64,000 nucleotides of DNA from Corynebacterium sp. CNJ-954 (GTDB taxonomy: Bacteria > Actinomycetota > Actinomycetes > Mycobacteriales > Mycobacteriaceae), in contig NZ_MKKI01000001.1 in assembly GCF_001942345.1 (NCBI RefSeq), positions 94,987 to 158,986 of the forward strand, read 5' to 3'. Within the stretch, counting starts at the first letter, position 1; each line of letters begins with the position of its first letter. Below the pieces are notes generated by a model. That model was not told where the DNA came from and made no database searches. It was given only the letters and a program-made list of their open reading frames with translations. Below, in pieces: positions 27,459 through 37,511 of the stretch. A program made the position numbers and the translations under genes.

Positions 27459-28280
27459 ATGGGGACGTCTGTGCGTGCAGGGGTGGTCTCAGCCGTACGC
27501 CGGTACCACCGGCAGGTGCATGGTGGCGGTGGCGACCAGCCACTGGCGTGGTTCCGGGTGCATGTGCCGCACCCGCGGCTGTGGAGGGCCCCGCAGCACG
27601 ACGCCGCCGAGGCACCCGCCGTGGCACCAGTGGTGCTGGACCAGCCGGTACGCCACCGCCTGGTCGAAGGCCTGCGTATGGGCGGCGGTGATGATGAGCT
27701 GGTGACGGCAAGTGCCCCGGCACCGCGTGCGACCTCCACGGTGGAGCGTTCCTACGCCGGGATGGCCTCCCTGCTCCGCATGTCCTCGCACTGCCTGGTC
27801 GGTGTTCCGGAGGAGGTGGCCGACCGGATGCGATGGGCCGCCACAGGGTGTGGCCTGCTGGCGTCACGGCTGGACGGTCTGCCTGTCGGAGCCCGCGTCC
27901 GTACGCCCGCCGAGGATGTCCGGAGCCCGCTGCAGGTGACCACGTTACCGGGGTGGGTCATCGGAACGGACGCCTACGGCGAGCCCGTCGTCCTGTACCT
28001 ACCACCGGGAACCACGACACTGTTGCGGGGCGCCACCGCCGAGGTGGTGTCCCTGACCATTCCGCCGTCAGGACGGGTGGTCGGTGAGGACGTCATACTG
28101 TCCACGACGATCGCCGGATGGGAGGCTGCCTGGCATCCACAGCTCTGCCGGGTGGTGGTCGACACCGACGGCGACCTGGAAGAGGGATGCCTACCGGACG
28201 TCGTCGTCGATCTGACCGCCGGAACGGTGAGGAGCGGCGGGACGACGGTGGGCATCACCCCGTTACCGCTGCGGACGTGA
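27459..28280 (+). CDS. Unknown protein divergent from eccB
   Basis: The 273-residue protein is not recognised. It starts MGTSVRAGVVSAVRRYHRQV, has no membrane helix or signal peptide, and its second half is beta-rich (VTTLPGWVIGTDAYGEPVV onwards). The ATG at 27459 has AAGGGGG five bases upstream. It shares a 141-base intergenic region with eccB. EccE is the obvious missing type VII component, but this protein lacks EccE's N-terminal membrane helices and ESX-4 loci usually lack EccE, so I do not call it that. A role in secretion is only suggested by position. Confidence 0.72.
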   Translation: MGTSVRAGVVSAVRRYHRQVHGGGGDQPLAWFRVHVPHPRLWRAPQHDAAEAPAVAPVVLDQPVRHRLVEGLRMGGGDDELVTASAPAPRATSTVERSYAGMASLLRMSSHCLVGVPEEVADRMRWAATGCGLLASRLDGLPVGARVRTPAEDVRSPLQVTTLPGWVIGTDAYGEPVVLYLPPGTTTLLRGATAEVVSLTIPPSGRVVGEDVILSTTIAGWEAAWHPQLCRVVVDTDGDLEEGCLPDVVVDLTAGTVRSGGTTVGITPLPLRT

Positions 28281-28324
28281 CTGGGGGGAGCACGGGGAGC
28301 ACGGGGACTGTTCCCACGGTCAGC

Positions 28325-28330
28325 TACGCT
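28325..28330 (+). promoter_or_regulatory. Candidate leaderless -10 box for the BASS transporter
   Basis: TACGCT is followed by 7 bases and the ATG at 28338. Confidence 0.55.
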
Positions 28331-28337
28331 GACGGCA

Positions 28338-29330
28338 ATGGATAACTTCGTGGCGTGGATGGAGCGGCATCAGATTGCCCTGTATCTCGGCGCTCTCCTG
28401 GTCGGAGGCGTGGTCGGTACCGCACTCCCCCGTGCGGACAGAGGTTTTGCGTCCGCGGTGAATCCGGTGCTCACGCTGCTGCTCTACGCGACATTCCTGG
28501 GAATCCCGCTCCGGGGCGCACTGGCGACGCTGCGGGACAAGAGGTTCCTGGCCACCGTCGCCGTGGTGAACTTCGTACTGGCACCCCTGGTGGCGTGGCT
28601 GGTGACCAGGCCCGTGTCCGGTGACGACGTCCTGCTGGTCGGGGCATTGTTCGTCCTGCTCACACCGTGCATCGACTATGTCATCGTGTTCACCGGTTTG
28701 GCCGGCGGGGCCGCCGACAGGTTGCTGGCCGCGGCCCCTTTCCTGATGCTGGCACAGATGGTGCTCCTCCCGGTCTTCCTGTGGGTCCTGCTCGGGGAGG
28801 ACGTGGTCGCGGAATTTGACGCCGCACCCTTCGTCGAGGCGTTCGTGGTGCTGATACTGCTGCCGTTGTGCGCCGCCGGACTGACCCAGGCCGTCCCGGG
28901 TCAGACGGGCCGTAGGGTCCGGGCCGCGGTGGGTGGGGCCATGGTCCCGCTGATGATGCTCACCCTCGCCGTGGTTGTCGCTTCGCAGATCGCCGAGGTG
29001 AACCGGCAGTGGTCGACACTGATCCGGGTGGTGCCCGTCTACGTGGCGTTCGCCCTGGCGATGACGGCGGTAGGGTGGGTCGCCGGGCGTGGCGCGCGGA
29101 CGGATGCACCGGGGCGACGTGCGGTGGTGTTCACCGGGGTGACACGGAACTCACTGGTGGTGCTGCCGTTGGTGCTTGCCCTGCCGGCGGGGTACGCGCT
29201 GGCACCGGCGGTGGTCGTCACCCAGACACTGGTCGAACTGGTGGTCATGGTGATCCTGGTCCGGGTGGTGCCACTCCTGCTTCCGGACCCTGCTCCCGTC
29301 AGAGGTGCAGGACGGCCTGGGCGATCATGA
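28338..29330 (+). CDS. Bile acid:sodium symporter / arsenite-transporter superfamily protein
   Basis: The 330-residue protein has about ten hydrophobic segments and resembles the BASS/ACR3 fold, for example NPVLTLLLYATFLGIPLRGAL and TPCIDYVIVFTGLAGGA near the family's crossover region. The substrate cannot be read from sequence. The last 32 bases overlap, tail to tail, the 3' end of mgtE. Its start is set by the -10 box. Confidence 0.75.
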   Translation: MDNFVAWMERHQIALYLGALLVGGVVGTALPRADRGFASAVNPVLTLLLYATFLGIPLRGALATLRDKRFLATVAVVNFVLAPLVAWLVTRPVSGDDVLLVGALFVLLTPCIDYVIVFTGLAGGAADRLLAAAPFLMLAQMVLLPVFLWVLLGEDVVAEFDAAPFVEAFVVLILLPLCAAGLTQAVPGQTGRRVRAAVGGAMVPLMMLTLAVVVASQIAEVNRQWSTLIRVVPVYVAFALAMTAVGWVAGRGARTDAPGRRAVVFTGVTRNSLVVLPLVLALPAGYALAPAVVVTQTLVELVVMVILVRVVPLLLPDPAPVRGAGRPGRS

Positions 29331-30657
29331 AGTAGACGATCAGGCCTGCCGCGTCGACGAAGGTGCTGATGAAGGGGTTGGAGAACACCGCGGGATCCGC
29401 CCGGAGCGCACGGGCGATCATCGGCATGATGCCGCCGATGGTCGCGGCCATCGTGCAGACCGCCAGAAGAGTCAGCCCGATGATCAGGCCCACGGACGGA
29501 TCGTAGATGACGGTGGTGACCACACCACCGAGCAGCCCGAGGAGTGCCCCCAACGACATCCCCACACCAAGTTCGCGGAGAAGCACCTTCCACACGTCCT
29601 TGGGCCGCACGTCACCCAACGCCAGTGCACGGGTCACGGTCGTGGCTGCCTGGTTGCCGGTGTTGCCGCCGGTGCCGATCATCAGGGGCATGAACAGGGC
29701 GAGCACCGTGACCTGCTCCAGTGTCGCCTCAAACACCGACAGCACCTGGACGGTCAGCGTCGCGCCGATGGCGAGCACCAGGAGCCAGATGATGCGCGAG
29801 CTCACCAGCGAACGCACAGGCGTGGCGAGGTACGGACGACGCAACGGTTCCACACCACCCTGACGTGCCGCGTCCTCGGTCTCCTCGTGCTCCAGGATCC
29901 TTGCCGCATCGTCGATGGTGAGCATGCCGACGAGGCGGTCTTCCCGATCAACGATAGGCAGTGCGAGGAATCCGAGTTCGGCGCAGCGCCGGGCCGCGGC
30001 CTCCGCCGTCTCGTACGCGGTCATGGCGCTGACGTCCTGCATGATCTCCGAGATTCCGACCTCAGGATCAGAACGCAGCAGGTCACGGAGGCTGACGACA
30101 CCGGTCAGGTGCCGGCTGCCGTCCAGGACCGGGAGGGTGTACACGGTCTCTGCGTCATCGAGCTGGGCATGGACCCGCTGAAGAGCCTGTCCCACTGTGG
30201 CGTCGACCCGGGTGGAGACGTACTCGGGGGTCATACGCCGACCGGCGGATCCTTTCGGGTACCCGAGCACCTCCGAGGTCAGTTGCCGGTCCTTCGTGGA
30301 CAGCCCGTGGAGCAGCCGCGGGGCCAACGCGGCAGGGAGTTCGTCGAGCAGCCACACCCGGTCGTCCGGGTCGAGGTCGCTGAAGATCGTGGCCACCTCA
30401 CCGTCCCTGAGCCCCTGGATCAGGTCGCGCTGGAGGGCGGGCGAGAAGCGCTCGAAGACCTCGATAGCGTTGTCCTTGGGCAACAGCCGGTAGACGAGGG
30501 CCCGCTGTTCGATCGGCAGACGCTCCAGGAGCGCCGTGACCTGTTCAGCGGACAGCGGTGTGACAGTGTCGACGATGCCGGTGAAGTTCTTGGCCTCCAC
30601 CAGCTCCTCGACGGTGTCGGTGAGATCGATCGCGTCGATGATCTGCTGTGTGTTCAT
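29299..30657 (-). CDS. mgtE: Magnesium transporter MgtE
   Basis: MgtE is a Mg2+ channel gated by cytosolic Mg2+. The 452-residue protein has the N-terminal helical domain (LLERLPIEQRALVYRLLPKD), a CBS pair (EYVSTRVDATVGQALQRV and SAMTAYETAEAAARRC), a plug helix and a C-terminal five-helix membrane domain with the GGNTGNQAATTVTRAL pore motif. The ATG at 30657 has AGGA eight bases upstream. Confidence 0.95.
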   Translation of the reverse strand: MNTQQIIDAIDLTDTVEELVEAKNFTGIVDTVTPLSAEQVTALLERLPIEQRALVYRLLPKDNAIEVFERFSPALQRDLIQGLRDGEVATIFSDLDPDDRVWLLDELPAALAPRLLHGLSTKDRQLTSEVLGYPKGSAGRRMTPEYVSTRVDATVGQALQRVHAQLDDAETVYTLPVLDGSRHLTGVVSLRDLLRSDPEVGISEIMQDVSAMTAYETAEAAARRCAELGFLALPIVDREDRLVGMLTIDDAARILEHEETEDAARQGGVEPLRRPYLATPVRSLVSSRIIWLLVLAIGATLTVQVLSVFEATLEQVTVLALFMPLMIGTGGNTGNQAATTVTRALALGDVRPKDVWKVLLRELGVGMSLGALLGLLGGVVTTVIYDPSVGLIIGLTLLAVCTMAATIGGIMPMIARALRADPAVFSNPFISTFVDAAGLIVYFMIAQAVLHL

Positions 30658-30942
30658 GCTGGGTCCTAACCGGGTTACCGTGTGTCTCTCACATCGTGGC
30701 GGGGTGTCGCGCCCACGCGTGCACACGGCTCGGGTCAGGTCAGATCAACCATCCGTACTGCAAGGAAGGCGCGTTGCAATGACTGCAATGACTGCAATGT
30801 CTGTCAGGGGAACTGTCACTGTTCACGATTCCTCACCTGCCTTCCCTGTCTGTCGGGTCACACCTCGGGGTGCCCCGGGTCGTTACGGGTTGTCTCGGGT
30901 TGTCTCGGTCCGCGACTACCGTGCCACAGAAGTCCTTCTGGC

Positions 30943-31836
30943 TCAAAGCCGACGACCGCTGTCGCCCCCGGACTCAGGCGGCTGCCCGACGGGACCCCGC
31001 CGGTCCCGGGTGACGGCGACGCGGGCCGCCAAGTCCGCGTCCGCAGGATACTGCACGGACACGAGATTCAGTCCGCAGGCAGGGGCGACGGGGACCGCCG
31101 AACTACGTGACCGCTCCTTCAGCAGGTCACCGGTGAAGCTCCTGTCCCGTCGTCCCTCCCCCACCGTCAGCACCGCACCGACGAGGGAACGTACCATCGA
31201 CCAGCAGAAGGCGTCTGCCACCACCGTCGCCTCGTAGGTCGACGGTTCCGTGGGCGTCGAGATGTCCCGCCAGCTGAACTCCTGAAGTTCACGCACGGTC
31301 GTCGCATTCGGCCGGTAGCGGCAGAAGGCGGCGAAATCGTGGAGCCCGACGAGAACGTCGGACGCAGACTGGACAGTTCCGAGGTCGACCTCGTGCCGCC
31401 AGGTCGCCGTGTCACGGACCCGGAGCGGCAGTGGACCGGCCGGTGCCGTGGTCACACGGTAGAGGTAACGGCGTGACAGTGCGGAGAACCGGGCGTCGAA
31501 CCCCGTGGGTGCGGCAGTGGCCCCGTGCAGGCGGATATCCTCCGGCAGTATGCGTGACAGCCGTCGAACGAGGGCCTCCGGTCGATCCAGTGAGCGTTGC
31601 CGGAATGCAGTGTCCGGAATGTCCACGTGGGCCACCTGGCCGTTCGCGTGGACACCGGCATCGGTTCGTCCCGCGACCACGAGCTCCACCGGTTCCCGGA
31701 CAACCAGTGACAACGCGTCCTCCAGTACACCGGCCACGGTGCGCAGGCCTTCCTGCGGACCTTTCTGGCGGGCCCACCCGTGGAAGTCCGTGCCGTCGTA
31801 GGCCACATCCAGCCGGACGCGTACCGTATCCGTCAT
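30943..31836 (-). CDS. truA: tRNA pseudouridine(38-40) synthase TruA
   Basis: TruA makes pseudouridine at positions 38-40 of the tRNA anticodon arm. The 297-residue protein has the N-terminal run [14 protein letters not shown], the catalytic aspartate in [10 protein letters not shown], and [15 protein letters not shown] and [22 protein letters not shown] regions. The ATG at 31836 overlaps the stop of the DUF998 gene (ATGA). It is the distal gene of the alpha-operon block, separated from rplQ by the DUF998 gene. Confidence 0.95.
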   Translation of the reverse strand: MTDTVRVRLDVAYDGTDFHGWARQKGPQEGLRTVAGVLEDALSLVVREPVELVVAGRTDAGVHANGQVAHVDIPDTAFRQRSLDRPEALVRRLSRILPEDIRLHGATAAPTGFDARFSALSRRYLYRVTTAPAGPLPLRVRDTATWRHEVDLGTVQSASDVLVGLHDFAAFCRYRPNATTVRELQEFSWRDISTPTEPSTYEATVVADAFCWSMVRSLVGAVLTVGEGRRDRSFTGDLLKERSRSSAVPVAPACGLNLVSVQYPADADLAARVAVTRDRRGPVGQPPESGGDSGRRL

Positions 31837-32659
31837 TCCCCGCTCTCCTTCCGGTCACCCTGGTTTCGACGACGTCCCCATCCCGGTGACAGGGCACCGT
31901 GGAAACCCGGGTAACGACGGGGCGTTGGGCCGACGTCCATACCGGCCACGCCCGCAGCCTCCATGTCGGCGACCCGCCTGCTCTCCTGGTCCGCCGCTCC
32001 TCCCAGTGAGTACATGCAGACGCCGATGACCATCAGCCACACCGTCAGGGTGTCGAAGGCGAGCCTCTCGTAGGCCCCCGGGAGGCCCGGGGCCCCAGCA
32101 ACAGCAGGGCCAGCATCCCGACCACCGACGCGGTGAGCATCAGGCGGGTGATCAGCAGGTACGCACCGTAGATCAACGGGTGCGGGCCACGTCCCCCCAC
32201 AGAGCGTGCGGTCCCCACGCCGGTGAGGAACGCCATGAACGACCACATGAGGATCGCGTAGACCAGCATCGACAGGTCGTGGATCGCCGGCGACACGTTG
32301 TAGGGGAACAGACCCGCCAACATCGACACAGCACCCGCACCCGCGATGAGCACCGCCGGAATCCTCACCGAACGTTGACCTTCCCGGCCCGCCGCCATCC
32401 ACATCACACCGGCGGCCACGACGATGATGAAGGCCCCCGCAGTGTAGGACGCGTTGGTGATCAGGTAGGACGGGTTGCAGACGTACCTGGTGCCGAGATT
32501 GTCGCGCAGGACCTGACACTCAGTGACGGTGAAGTCGCTGATGCGGTTGTCGGTGAACGAATACAACCCCCGCCAGCTCATTAGGGCGACGATGTGCCCG
32601 AAACCTGTGACAAGACCGCTGAGGAACAGCAGTACGCCGGCAAGTCGGTAGGTCAACAC
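31833..32659 (-). pseudogene. DUF998 family membrane protein, apparent one-base frameshift
   Basis: The gene encodes a six- to eight-helix membrane protein of the DUF998 type, with the family run NRISDFTVTECQ and ITNASYTAGAFIIVVAAGVM. The GTG at 32659 is supported by a -10 box 8 bases upstream; an ATG at 32701 is also in frame. The frame is lost near 32075-32079 within a run of five Cs. The true continuation AYERLAFDTLTVWLMVIGVC lies in the other frame and ends at 31833. One missing G on the coding strand repairs it. Function of the family is unknown. Confidence 0.75.
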
Positions 32660-32667
32660 AAGGCATG

Positions 32668-32673
32668 ACTCTA
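32668..32673 (-). promoter_or_regulatory. Candidate leaderless -10 box for the DUF998 gene
   Basis: TAGAGT ends 8 bases before the GTG at 32659. Confidence 0.45.
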
Positions 32674-32760
32674 CCAAGTCGGGTCCCGCGCCCGTGAGCA
32701 TGTCGCGGCCCAGACCGGAACGACGACCGCACCACCCGTGGCCTCTCCTCCGGATACGGC

Positions 32761-32800
32761 GACGCCCGCCGCACCGTGCACAACGGTGGCGGCGGGCGTC
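32761..32800 (-). terminator. Hairpin terminator after rplQ
   Basis: A 17-base-pair stem with one bulge (GACGCCCGCCGC... / ...GCGGCGGGCGTC) and a 5-base loop lies 35 bases past the rplQ stop. Confidence 0.8.
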
Positions 32801-32834
32801 GTCAGGTACCGCAGAGAGCGACCTACCGGGAGAA

Positions 32835-33359
32835 CTACTTCTCCTCGGAGGACTCCTCAGCAGCCTCGACCTCTGCTGCCTCGTCGGCGGCAGCGGCGTC
32901 GGTGGCCTCGTCGGCCTCGACAACCGGGGCGTCCTCGACGGCCTCGTCAGCAGCCTTGGATGCGGCGGCGCGGGTCGCACGGGTCGCCTCGGCGGAGGCG
33001 AGCTCCTCGAGGACCAGGGAGATCTGGCTCATCGGAGCATTGTCACCCTTACGGTTCTCGAGCTTGATGATGCGGGTGTAACCACCGTTGCGGCCCTCGA
33101 ACTTCGGCGCGAGCTCGTTGAACAGGTAGGCGACGACCTCCTTGTCCGTGATGAGCTTCAGCACGTTACGACGGTCGGCGACAGTACCCTTCTTCGCCTT
33201 GGTGATGATCTTCTCGACGTACGGGCGCAGGACCTTGGCCTTCGCGTCCGTGGTCTTGATGGCGCCGTGCTCAATGAGCTGAGCTGCCAGGTTGGCGAGG
33301 ATCTTCTTCTGGTGGGAAGCAGATCCGCCGAGGCGGGCACCCTTCTTCGGGGTAGGCAT
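32835..33359 (-). CDS. rplQ: 50S ribosomal protein L17
   Basis: L17 lines the large-subunit exterior near the exit tunnel. The first 120 residues, from [20 protein letters not shown], are the normal L17. A further 50 or so residues form an Ala/Glu-rich acidic tail (ending [17 protein letters not shown] [13 protein letters not shown]), an extension typical of actinobacterial L17. It follows rpoA in the alpha operon and is followed by a terminator. Confidence 0.96.
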   Translation of the reverse strand: MPTPKKGARLGGSASHQKKILANLAAQLIEHGAIKTTDAKAKVLRPYVEKIITKAKKGTVADRRNVLKLITDKEVVAYLFNELAPKFEGRNGGYTRIIKLENRKGDNAPMSQISLVLEELASAEATRATRAAASKAADEAVEDAPVVEADEATDAAAADEAAEVEAAEESSEEK

Positions 33360-33464
33360 AACTTCTCCTCGTGTGTTTCTTTAGTCAGACTGAGTCAAGC
33401 GCGGTGTCGGTGAACCACCGGATGTCCCACTCAGCACAGCCGACGGCGATTCCCTACGAAGTGA

Positions 33465-34478
33465 CTACTCGGCGATGTCTTCGCCCTCGGTGTCGACGAA
33501 CTCGCCGGACTCCGGGTCGTAGCCCTCGATGTCGTTGATGTCGAAGCCCTCGGGTGCGTCCTTGAGACCCAGGCCCAGCTCAGCGAGCTTGACCTTCACC
33601 TCGTTGATGGACTTCTGGCCGAAGTTGCGGATATCCAGCAGGTCGGACTCGGTCCGGCCGGCGAGCTCGCCGACGGTGTGGATGTCCTCGCGCTTCAGGC
33701 AGTTGTACGAACGCACGGAGAAGTCGAGGTCCTCGATCGGGGTGCTGTAGGCGGCGATGTGCTCGGTCTCCATCGGGGACGGGCCGATCTCGATACCTTC
33801 AGCAGCCAGGTTGAGTTCCTGGGCCAGACCGAACAGCTCCACCAGGGTCTTGCCAGCGGACGCCATGGCGTCACGGGCGGTGATGGAGTTCTTGGTCTCG
33901 ACGTCGATGACCAGCTTGTCGAAGTCCGTGCGCTGTTCGACACGGGTCGCCTCGACCTTGTAGCTGACCTTCAGCACCGGGGAGTAGATCTGGTCGACCG
34001 GGATGCGGCCGATCTCACCGGTGGTGGGGGCGGCCGGGACGTATCCGCGACCGCGCTCGACGACGAGCTCGATGTCGATCTTGCCCTGCTCATTGAGGGT
34101 GGCGATGTGCAGGTCCGGGTTGTGGACCTCCACGCCGGTCGGGGCGACGACGTCTGCCCCGGTGACCTCTCCGGCGCCTTCCTTACGGATGTACATCGTG
34201 ACCGGCTCATCGGAGTCCGAGGACAGGACCAGGGACTTGATGTTCAGGATGATGTCGGAGACATCCTCCTTGACACCGGGGATGGTGGTGAACTCGTGGA
34301 GCACACCCTCGATCCGGATGGAGGTGACCGCTGCGCCCGGGATGGACGACAGCAGGGTGCGGCGCAGTGAGTTTCCGAGGGTGTAGCCGAAACCGGGCTC
34401 CAGCGGCTCGATGACGAACCGGGAACGGGCGGGGCTGACGAACTCTTCGCTCAACGCCGGGCGCTGTGAAATGAGCAT
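33465..34478 (-). CDS. rpoA: RNA polymerase alpha subunit
   Basis: The alpha subunit nucleates RNA polymerase assembly and binds activators through its C-terminal domain. The 337-residue protein has the N-terminal assembly domain ([20 protein letters not shown]) and the C-terminal domain with helix-hairpin-helix run [18 protein letters not shown]. Length is normal. It lies between rpsD and rplQ. Confidence 0.98.
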   Translation of the reverse strand: MLISQRPALSEEFVSPARSRFVIEPLEPGFGYTLGNSLRRTLLSSIPGAAVTSIRIEGVLHEFTTIPGVKEDVSDIILNIKSLVLSSDSDEPVTMYIRKEGAGEVTGADVVAPTGVEVHNPDLHIATLNEQGKIDIELVVERGRGYVPAAPTTGEIGRIPVDQIYSPVLKVSYKVEATRVEQRTDFDKLVIDVETKNSITARDAMASAGKTLVELFGLAQELNLAAEGIEIGPSPMETEHIAAYSTPIEDLDFSVRSYNCLKREDIHTVGELAGRTESDLLDIRNFGQKSINEVKVKLAELGLGLKDAPEGFDINDIEGYDPESGEFVDTEGEDIAE

Positions 34479-34596
34479 CTTGCTTCTCCTTGGTGGCGAC
34501 CGCTATTTGACGCCGTAGAGATGAACAACTGATCTTGACGGGAACCGCCACCGACCGCGTCTGCGGTGATGGACGGGGGTGGTGCGACCGAACGTC

Positions 34597-35202
34597 CTAC
34601 TTGGAGTAGAACTCGACGATGAGCTGCTCCTGCAGCGGCACGTCGATCTGGGCGCGCTCGGGCAGCTGGTGCACGAGAATGCGCAGGGAGGACGGCACAA
34701 CCTGGAGCCAGGCCGGGACGACGGCGTCGACCAGGAACTCCTGGGCCTCCTCGAACCACAGCATCGAGCGGGAACGGTCCCGGACGTCGATGATGTCGTA
34801 CTGGGAGACCTGGAAGGACGGCACGTTGATGTTCTTGCCGTTCACGGTGAAGTGACCGTGGGAGACGAGCTGACGTGCCTGTCGACGGGTGCGGGCCAGG
34901 CCTGCACGGTAGACGACGTTGTCCAGCCGGGACTCCAGCAGGATGACCAGGTTGTCACCGGTCTTGCCGGGACGACGGTTGGCCTCTGCGTAGTAGCGGC
35001 GGAACTGCTTCTCCATGACACCGTAGGTGAAGCGTGCCTTCTGCTTCTCCTGCAGCTGGGTCAGGTACTCCGACTCCTTGATGCGGGTACGACCGGCCTG
35101 TCCCGGGGGGTACGGGCGGCGCTCGAAGGAGCGGTCCCCGCCGACGAGGTCGACGCGGAGACGACGGGACTTACGGGTGGCGGATCCGGTATAGCGAGCC
35201 AT
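34597..35202 (-). CDS. rpsD: 30S ribosomal protein S4
   Basis: S4 nucleates small-subunit assembly by binding 16S rRNA. The 201-residue protein begins MARYTGSATRKSRRLRVDL and contains the S4 RNA-binding fold (RLDNVVYRAGLARTRRQARQ and the following HGHFTVNGKNINVPS). It is in the alpha operon between rpsK and rpoA. Confidence 0.98.
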   Translation of the reverse strand: MARYTGSATRKSRRLRVDLVGGDRSFERRPYPPGQAGRTRIKESEYLTQLQEKQKARFTYGVMEKQFRRYYAEANRRPGKTGDNLVILLESRLDNVVYRAGLARTRRQARQLVSHGHFTVNGKNINVPSFQVSQYDIIDVRDRSRSMLWFEEAQEFLVDAVVPAWLQVVPSSLRILVHQLPERAQIDVPLQEQLIVEFYSK

Positions 35203-35223
35203 GTGGTATCCCTATCCTTTCTT

Positions 35224-35628
35224 CTAGACGCGACGACGCTTCGGCGGACGGCAGCCGTTGTGCGGCTGGGGGGTCACGTCGGAGATCGTGCCGACCTCGA
35301 GGCCGGCGGTGGACAGGGAACGGATGGCGGTCTCGCGGCCGGAGCCCGGGCCCTTGACGAAAACGTCGACCTTCTTCATGCCGTGCTCCATCGCCTTACG
35401 TGCGGCGGACTCGGCGGCCATCTGGGCGGCGAACGGCGTGGACTTACGGGAGCCCTTGAAGCCGACGTGTCCCGAGGAGGCCCAGGAGATGACAGCACCC
35501 TTCGGGTCCGTGATGGACACGATGGTGTTGTTGAAGGTGGACTTGATGTATGCGGCGCCGTGCGCCACATTCTTCTTTACGACGCGACGGCCGGTACGGC
35601 GCGCGCCGGAGCGTGCTTTGGGAGGCAT
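35224..35628 (-). CDS. rpsK: 30S ribosomal protein S11
   Basis: S11 forms the platform of the small subunit near the Shine-Dalgarno helix. The 134-residue protein has the conserved [19 protein letters not shown] and the C-terminal [13 protein letters not shown] tail. It lies 3 bases after rpsM. Confidence 0.98.
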   Translation of the reverse strand: MPPKARSGARRTGRRVVKKNVAHGAAYIKSTFNNTIVSITDPKGAVISWASSGHVGFKGSRKSTPFAAQMAAESAARKAMEHGMKKVDVFVKGPGSGRETAIRSLSTAGLEVGTISDVTPQPHNGCRPPKRRRV

Positions 35629-35631
35629 AGA

Positions 35632-36000
35632 CTACTTCTTCTTTCCTGCGATCGTCTTCTTCGGGCCCTTACGCGTACGAGCATTGGTCTTGGTGCGCTG
35701 ACCGCGCACAGGCAGGCCACGACGGTGGCGGATGCCCTGGTAGCAACCGATCTCGATCTTGCGACGGATGTCAGCCTGGACCTCGCGGCGAAGATCGCCC
35801 TCGACCTTCCAGGTGCTCTCGATCGCGTCCCTCAGAGTGGAGACGTGCTCGTCCGTGAGGTCCTTGGACCGCAGGTCGGGAGAGATGCCGGTCTTCTCCA
35901 GCAGCTCGGCGGCACGGGCGGGGCCGATGCCGTAGATGTAGGTGAGTGCAACCTCCATGCGCTTGTCGCGCGGGAGGTCAACACCAGCAAGGCGTGCCAT
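35632..36000 (-). CDS. rpsM: 30S ribosomal protein S13
   Basis: S13 contacts the P-site tRNA and 23S rRNA bridges. The 122-residue protein begins [20 protein letters not shown] and ends with the basic tail [11 protein letters not shown]. The ATG at 36000 gives the normal length; upstream in-frame codons add non-conserved sequence. In mycobacteria rpmJ lies between infA and rpsM; no rpmJ is present here. Confidence 0.98.
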   Translation of the reverse strand: MARLAGVDLPRDKRMEVALTYIYGIGPARAAELLEKTGISPDLRSKDLTDEHVSTLRDAIESTWKVEGDLRREVQADIRRKIEIGCYQGIRHRRGLPVRGQRTKTNARTRKGPKKTIAGKKK

Positions 36001-36222
36001 ATGGCAGTTCCTTCCGGATTTCTGCGGCGGTTTTCTCCACACACGTCCCGTACTTCCGTCCCCCCTGCCACGGAGGGCAGGGACAGGACGGCGGGCTTCA
36101 GCCGCCGCGGCCGAAGGTGGTTGTCCGGTACCCGCGAACCTTCGGACGAGGTTCATCGGGCCACCGGCTGGATGTGTGGAGGCTGAATGACTGTGCGACC
36201 AGCGCTGGGGCAGTCGAACTGT

Positions 36223-36441
36223 CTACTTGTAGCGGTAGACGATCCGGCCACGGGTCAGGTCGTAGGGAGACAACTCCACGACGACCCGGTCCTCGGGGAG
36301 AATACGGATGTAGTGCTGACGCATCTTGCCGGAGATGTGAGCGAGCACCTTGTGCCCGTTGTCCAGCTCAACGCGGAACATCGCGTTCGGCAGGGGCTCG
36401 ATGATCTTGCCCTCAACCTCGATGGCGCCTTCTTTAGCCAT
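36223..36441 (-). CDS. infA: Translation initiation factor IF-1
   Basis: IF-1 is a 72-residue OB-fold protein that occupies the ribosomal A-site during initiation. It begins [20 protein letters not shown] and ends [10 protein letters not shown]. The ATG at 36441 gives the standard length. The 222 bases between it and rpsM hold no gene, only a possible stem (36111-36118 with 36138-36145). Confidence 0.98.
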   Translation of the reverse strand: MAKEGAIEVEGKIIEPLPNAMFRVELDNGHKVLAHISGKMRQHYIRILPEDRVVVELSPYDLTRGRIVYRYK

Positions 36442-36567
36442 ATCCTCCACTTTTCCCGGCCCGCCACTGACGACGGACCTTTAGGTCTGGTCTCGATGGT
36501 GTGCCGGACGGTCTGCGGTCTCGCAGTGCCCACGTGTCCACACCAACGGTTCACGATACGGCATCGG

Positions 36568-36609
36568 CCCTGGACATGACAAATGCAAGCGCATTTGTCA
36601 CGACCAGGG
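36568..36609 (-). terminator. Hairpin between map and infA
   Basis: A long inverted repeat has outer arms CCCTGG/CCAGGG and a perfect inner 10-base stem TGACAAATGC/GCATTTGTCA around a 4-base loop. It lies 50 bases past the map stop. The AT-rich inner palindrome is unusual for this DNA, so a protein-binding site upstream of infA is an alternative. Confidence 0.6.
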
Positions 36610-36658
36610 CCGTGCGCATCCGTGTCCGGGCGTGGAACGGAAGAAGTCCCCGTGACCG

Positions 36659-37462
36659 TCAGTACCGGGGAGTGAGGATCCGGGGGCCGTCGGCGGTGGC
36701 TGCCACGGTGTGCTCCCAGTGCGACGCAGGCGAGCCGTCCAGGGTCTTGACTCCCCAGTCGTCATCCAGCACATAGGAGTCGACCGTACCGAGGGCGAGC
36801 ATCGGCTCAATGGCCAACGTGCTGCCTGCCTCGATATGCGGTCCCTTCCCCGGCGCACCTTCGTTGGCCAGGTACGGGTCCTCATGCATCTCGTGGCCGA
36901 TGCCGTGACCACCGTAGCCGTCGACGATGTACAGGGACACCCCGAACTTCTCCTCCGCCCGTTCAGTGGCTTCCTCGAGCGCCCATGAGACGTCGGTCAA
37001 CCGGTTCCCCGGGACCATGGCCTTCATCCCCTCGTACAGGACCCACTCGGTGGCCTGGTTCAACTTCAGGGCCTCGGGCGTGAGCGTCTCGTCACCCCCG
37101 ACGGCGAACGTCCAGGCGGAGTCGCCCACCCAGCCGTCCAACGTCGCACCACAGTCGATCGACACCAGGTCGCCGTCCTTGAGGACGGTCGCTGAGTCAG
37201 GGATTCCATGGACGATCATGTCGTTGACCGAGGAACAGATACTGCCCGGGAAACCGCCGTACCCCTTGAACGTCGGTACGGCGCCAGCGGCACGGATCGT
37301 CTCCTCGGCGACAGCGTCCAGGTCCAGCGTGCTGACACCGGCCGCCGCTGCAGCGCGGGCCGCCTGCAGTGCGCGTCCCACGATCTCGCCCGCCGCCTGC
37401 ATCGCGTCGAGTTCACCCGGGGTCTTCCCCCTGATGATCTTGCTCTTCCTACGGAAACCCAT
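36659..37462 (-). CDS. map: Methionine aminopeptidase, type I
   Basis: This metalloenzyme removes the N-terminal Met from new proteins. The 267-residue protein has the metal ligands in [17 protein letters not shown] (aspartates), [15 protein letters not shown] (histidine) and the two C-terminal glutamates ([13 protein letters not shown]). The ATG at 37462 follows a TTG by one codon; the ATG is preferred. It follows adk by 49 bases in a secY-adk-map unit. Confidence 0.97.
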   Translation of the reverse strand: MGFRRKSKIIRGKTPGELDAMQAAGEIVGRALQAARAAAAAGVSTLDLDAVAEETIRAAGAVPTFKGYGGFPGSICSSVNDMIVHGIPDSATVLKDGDLVSIDCGATLDGWVGDSAWTFAVGGDETLTPEALKLNQATEWVLYEGMKAMVPGNRLTDVSWALEEATERAEEKFGVSLYIVDGYGGHGIGHEMHEDPYLANEGAPGKGPHIEAGSTLAIEPMLALGTVDSYVLDDDWGVKTLDGSPASHWEHTVAATADGPRILTPRY

Positions 37463-37511
37463 CAACTACCCATCAGTGCGTTCGTGAGGTGCCGGCCCGT
37501 CACCGGACTCG

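Noticed and set aside
26085..28280. Single long plus-strand protein spanning eccB antisense and the 27459 gene
   Set aside because: The first part is antisense to eccB. A good ribosome site and ATG at 27459 define the real gene.
27459..28280. Calling the unknown protein EccE
   Set aside because: EccE has two N-terminal membrane helices, absent here, and ESX-4 loci usually lack it.
36001..36222. rpmJ between infA and rpsM
   Set aside because: No frame encodes the short basic L36 with its cysteines; only a possible stem is seen.
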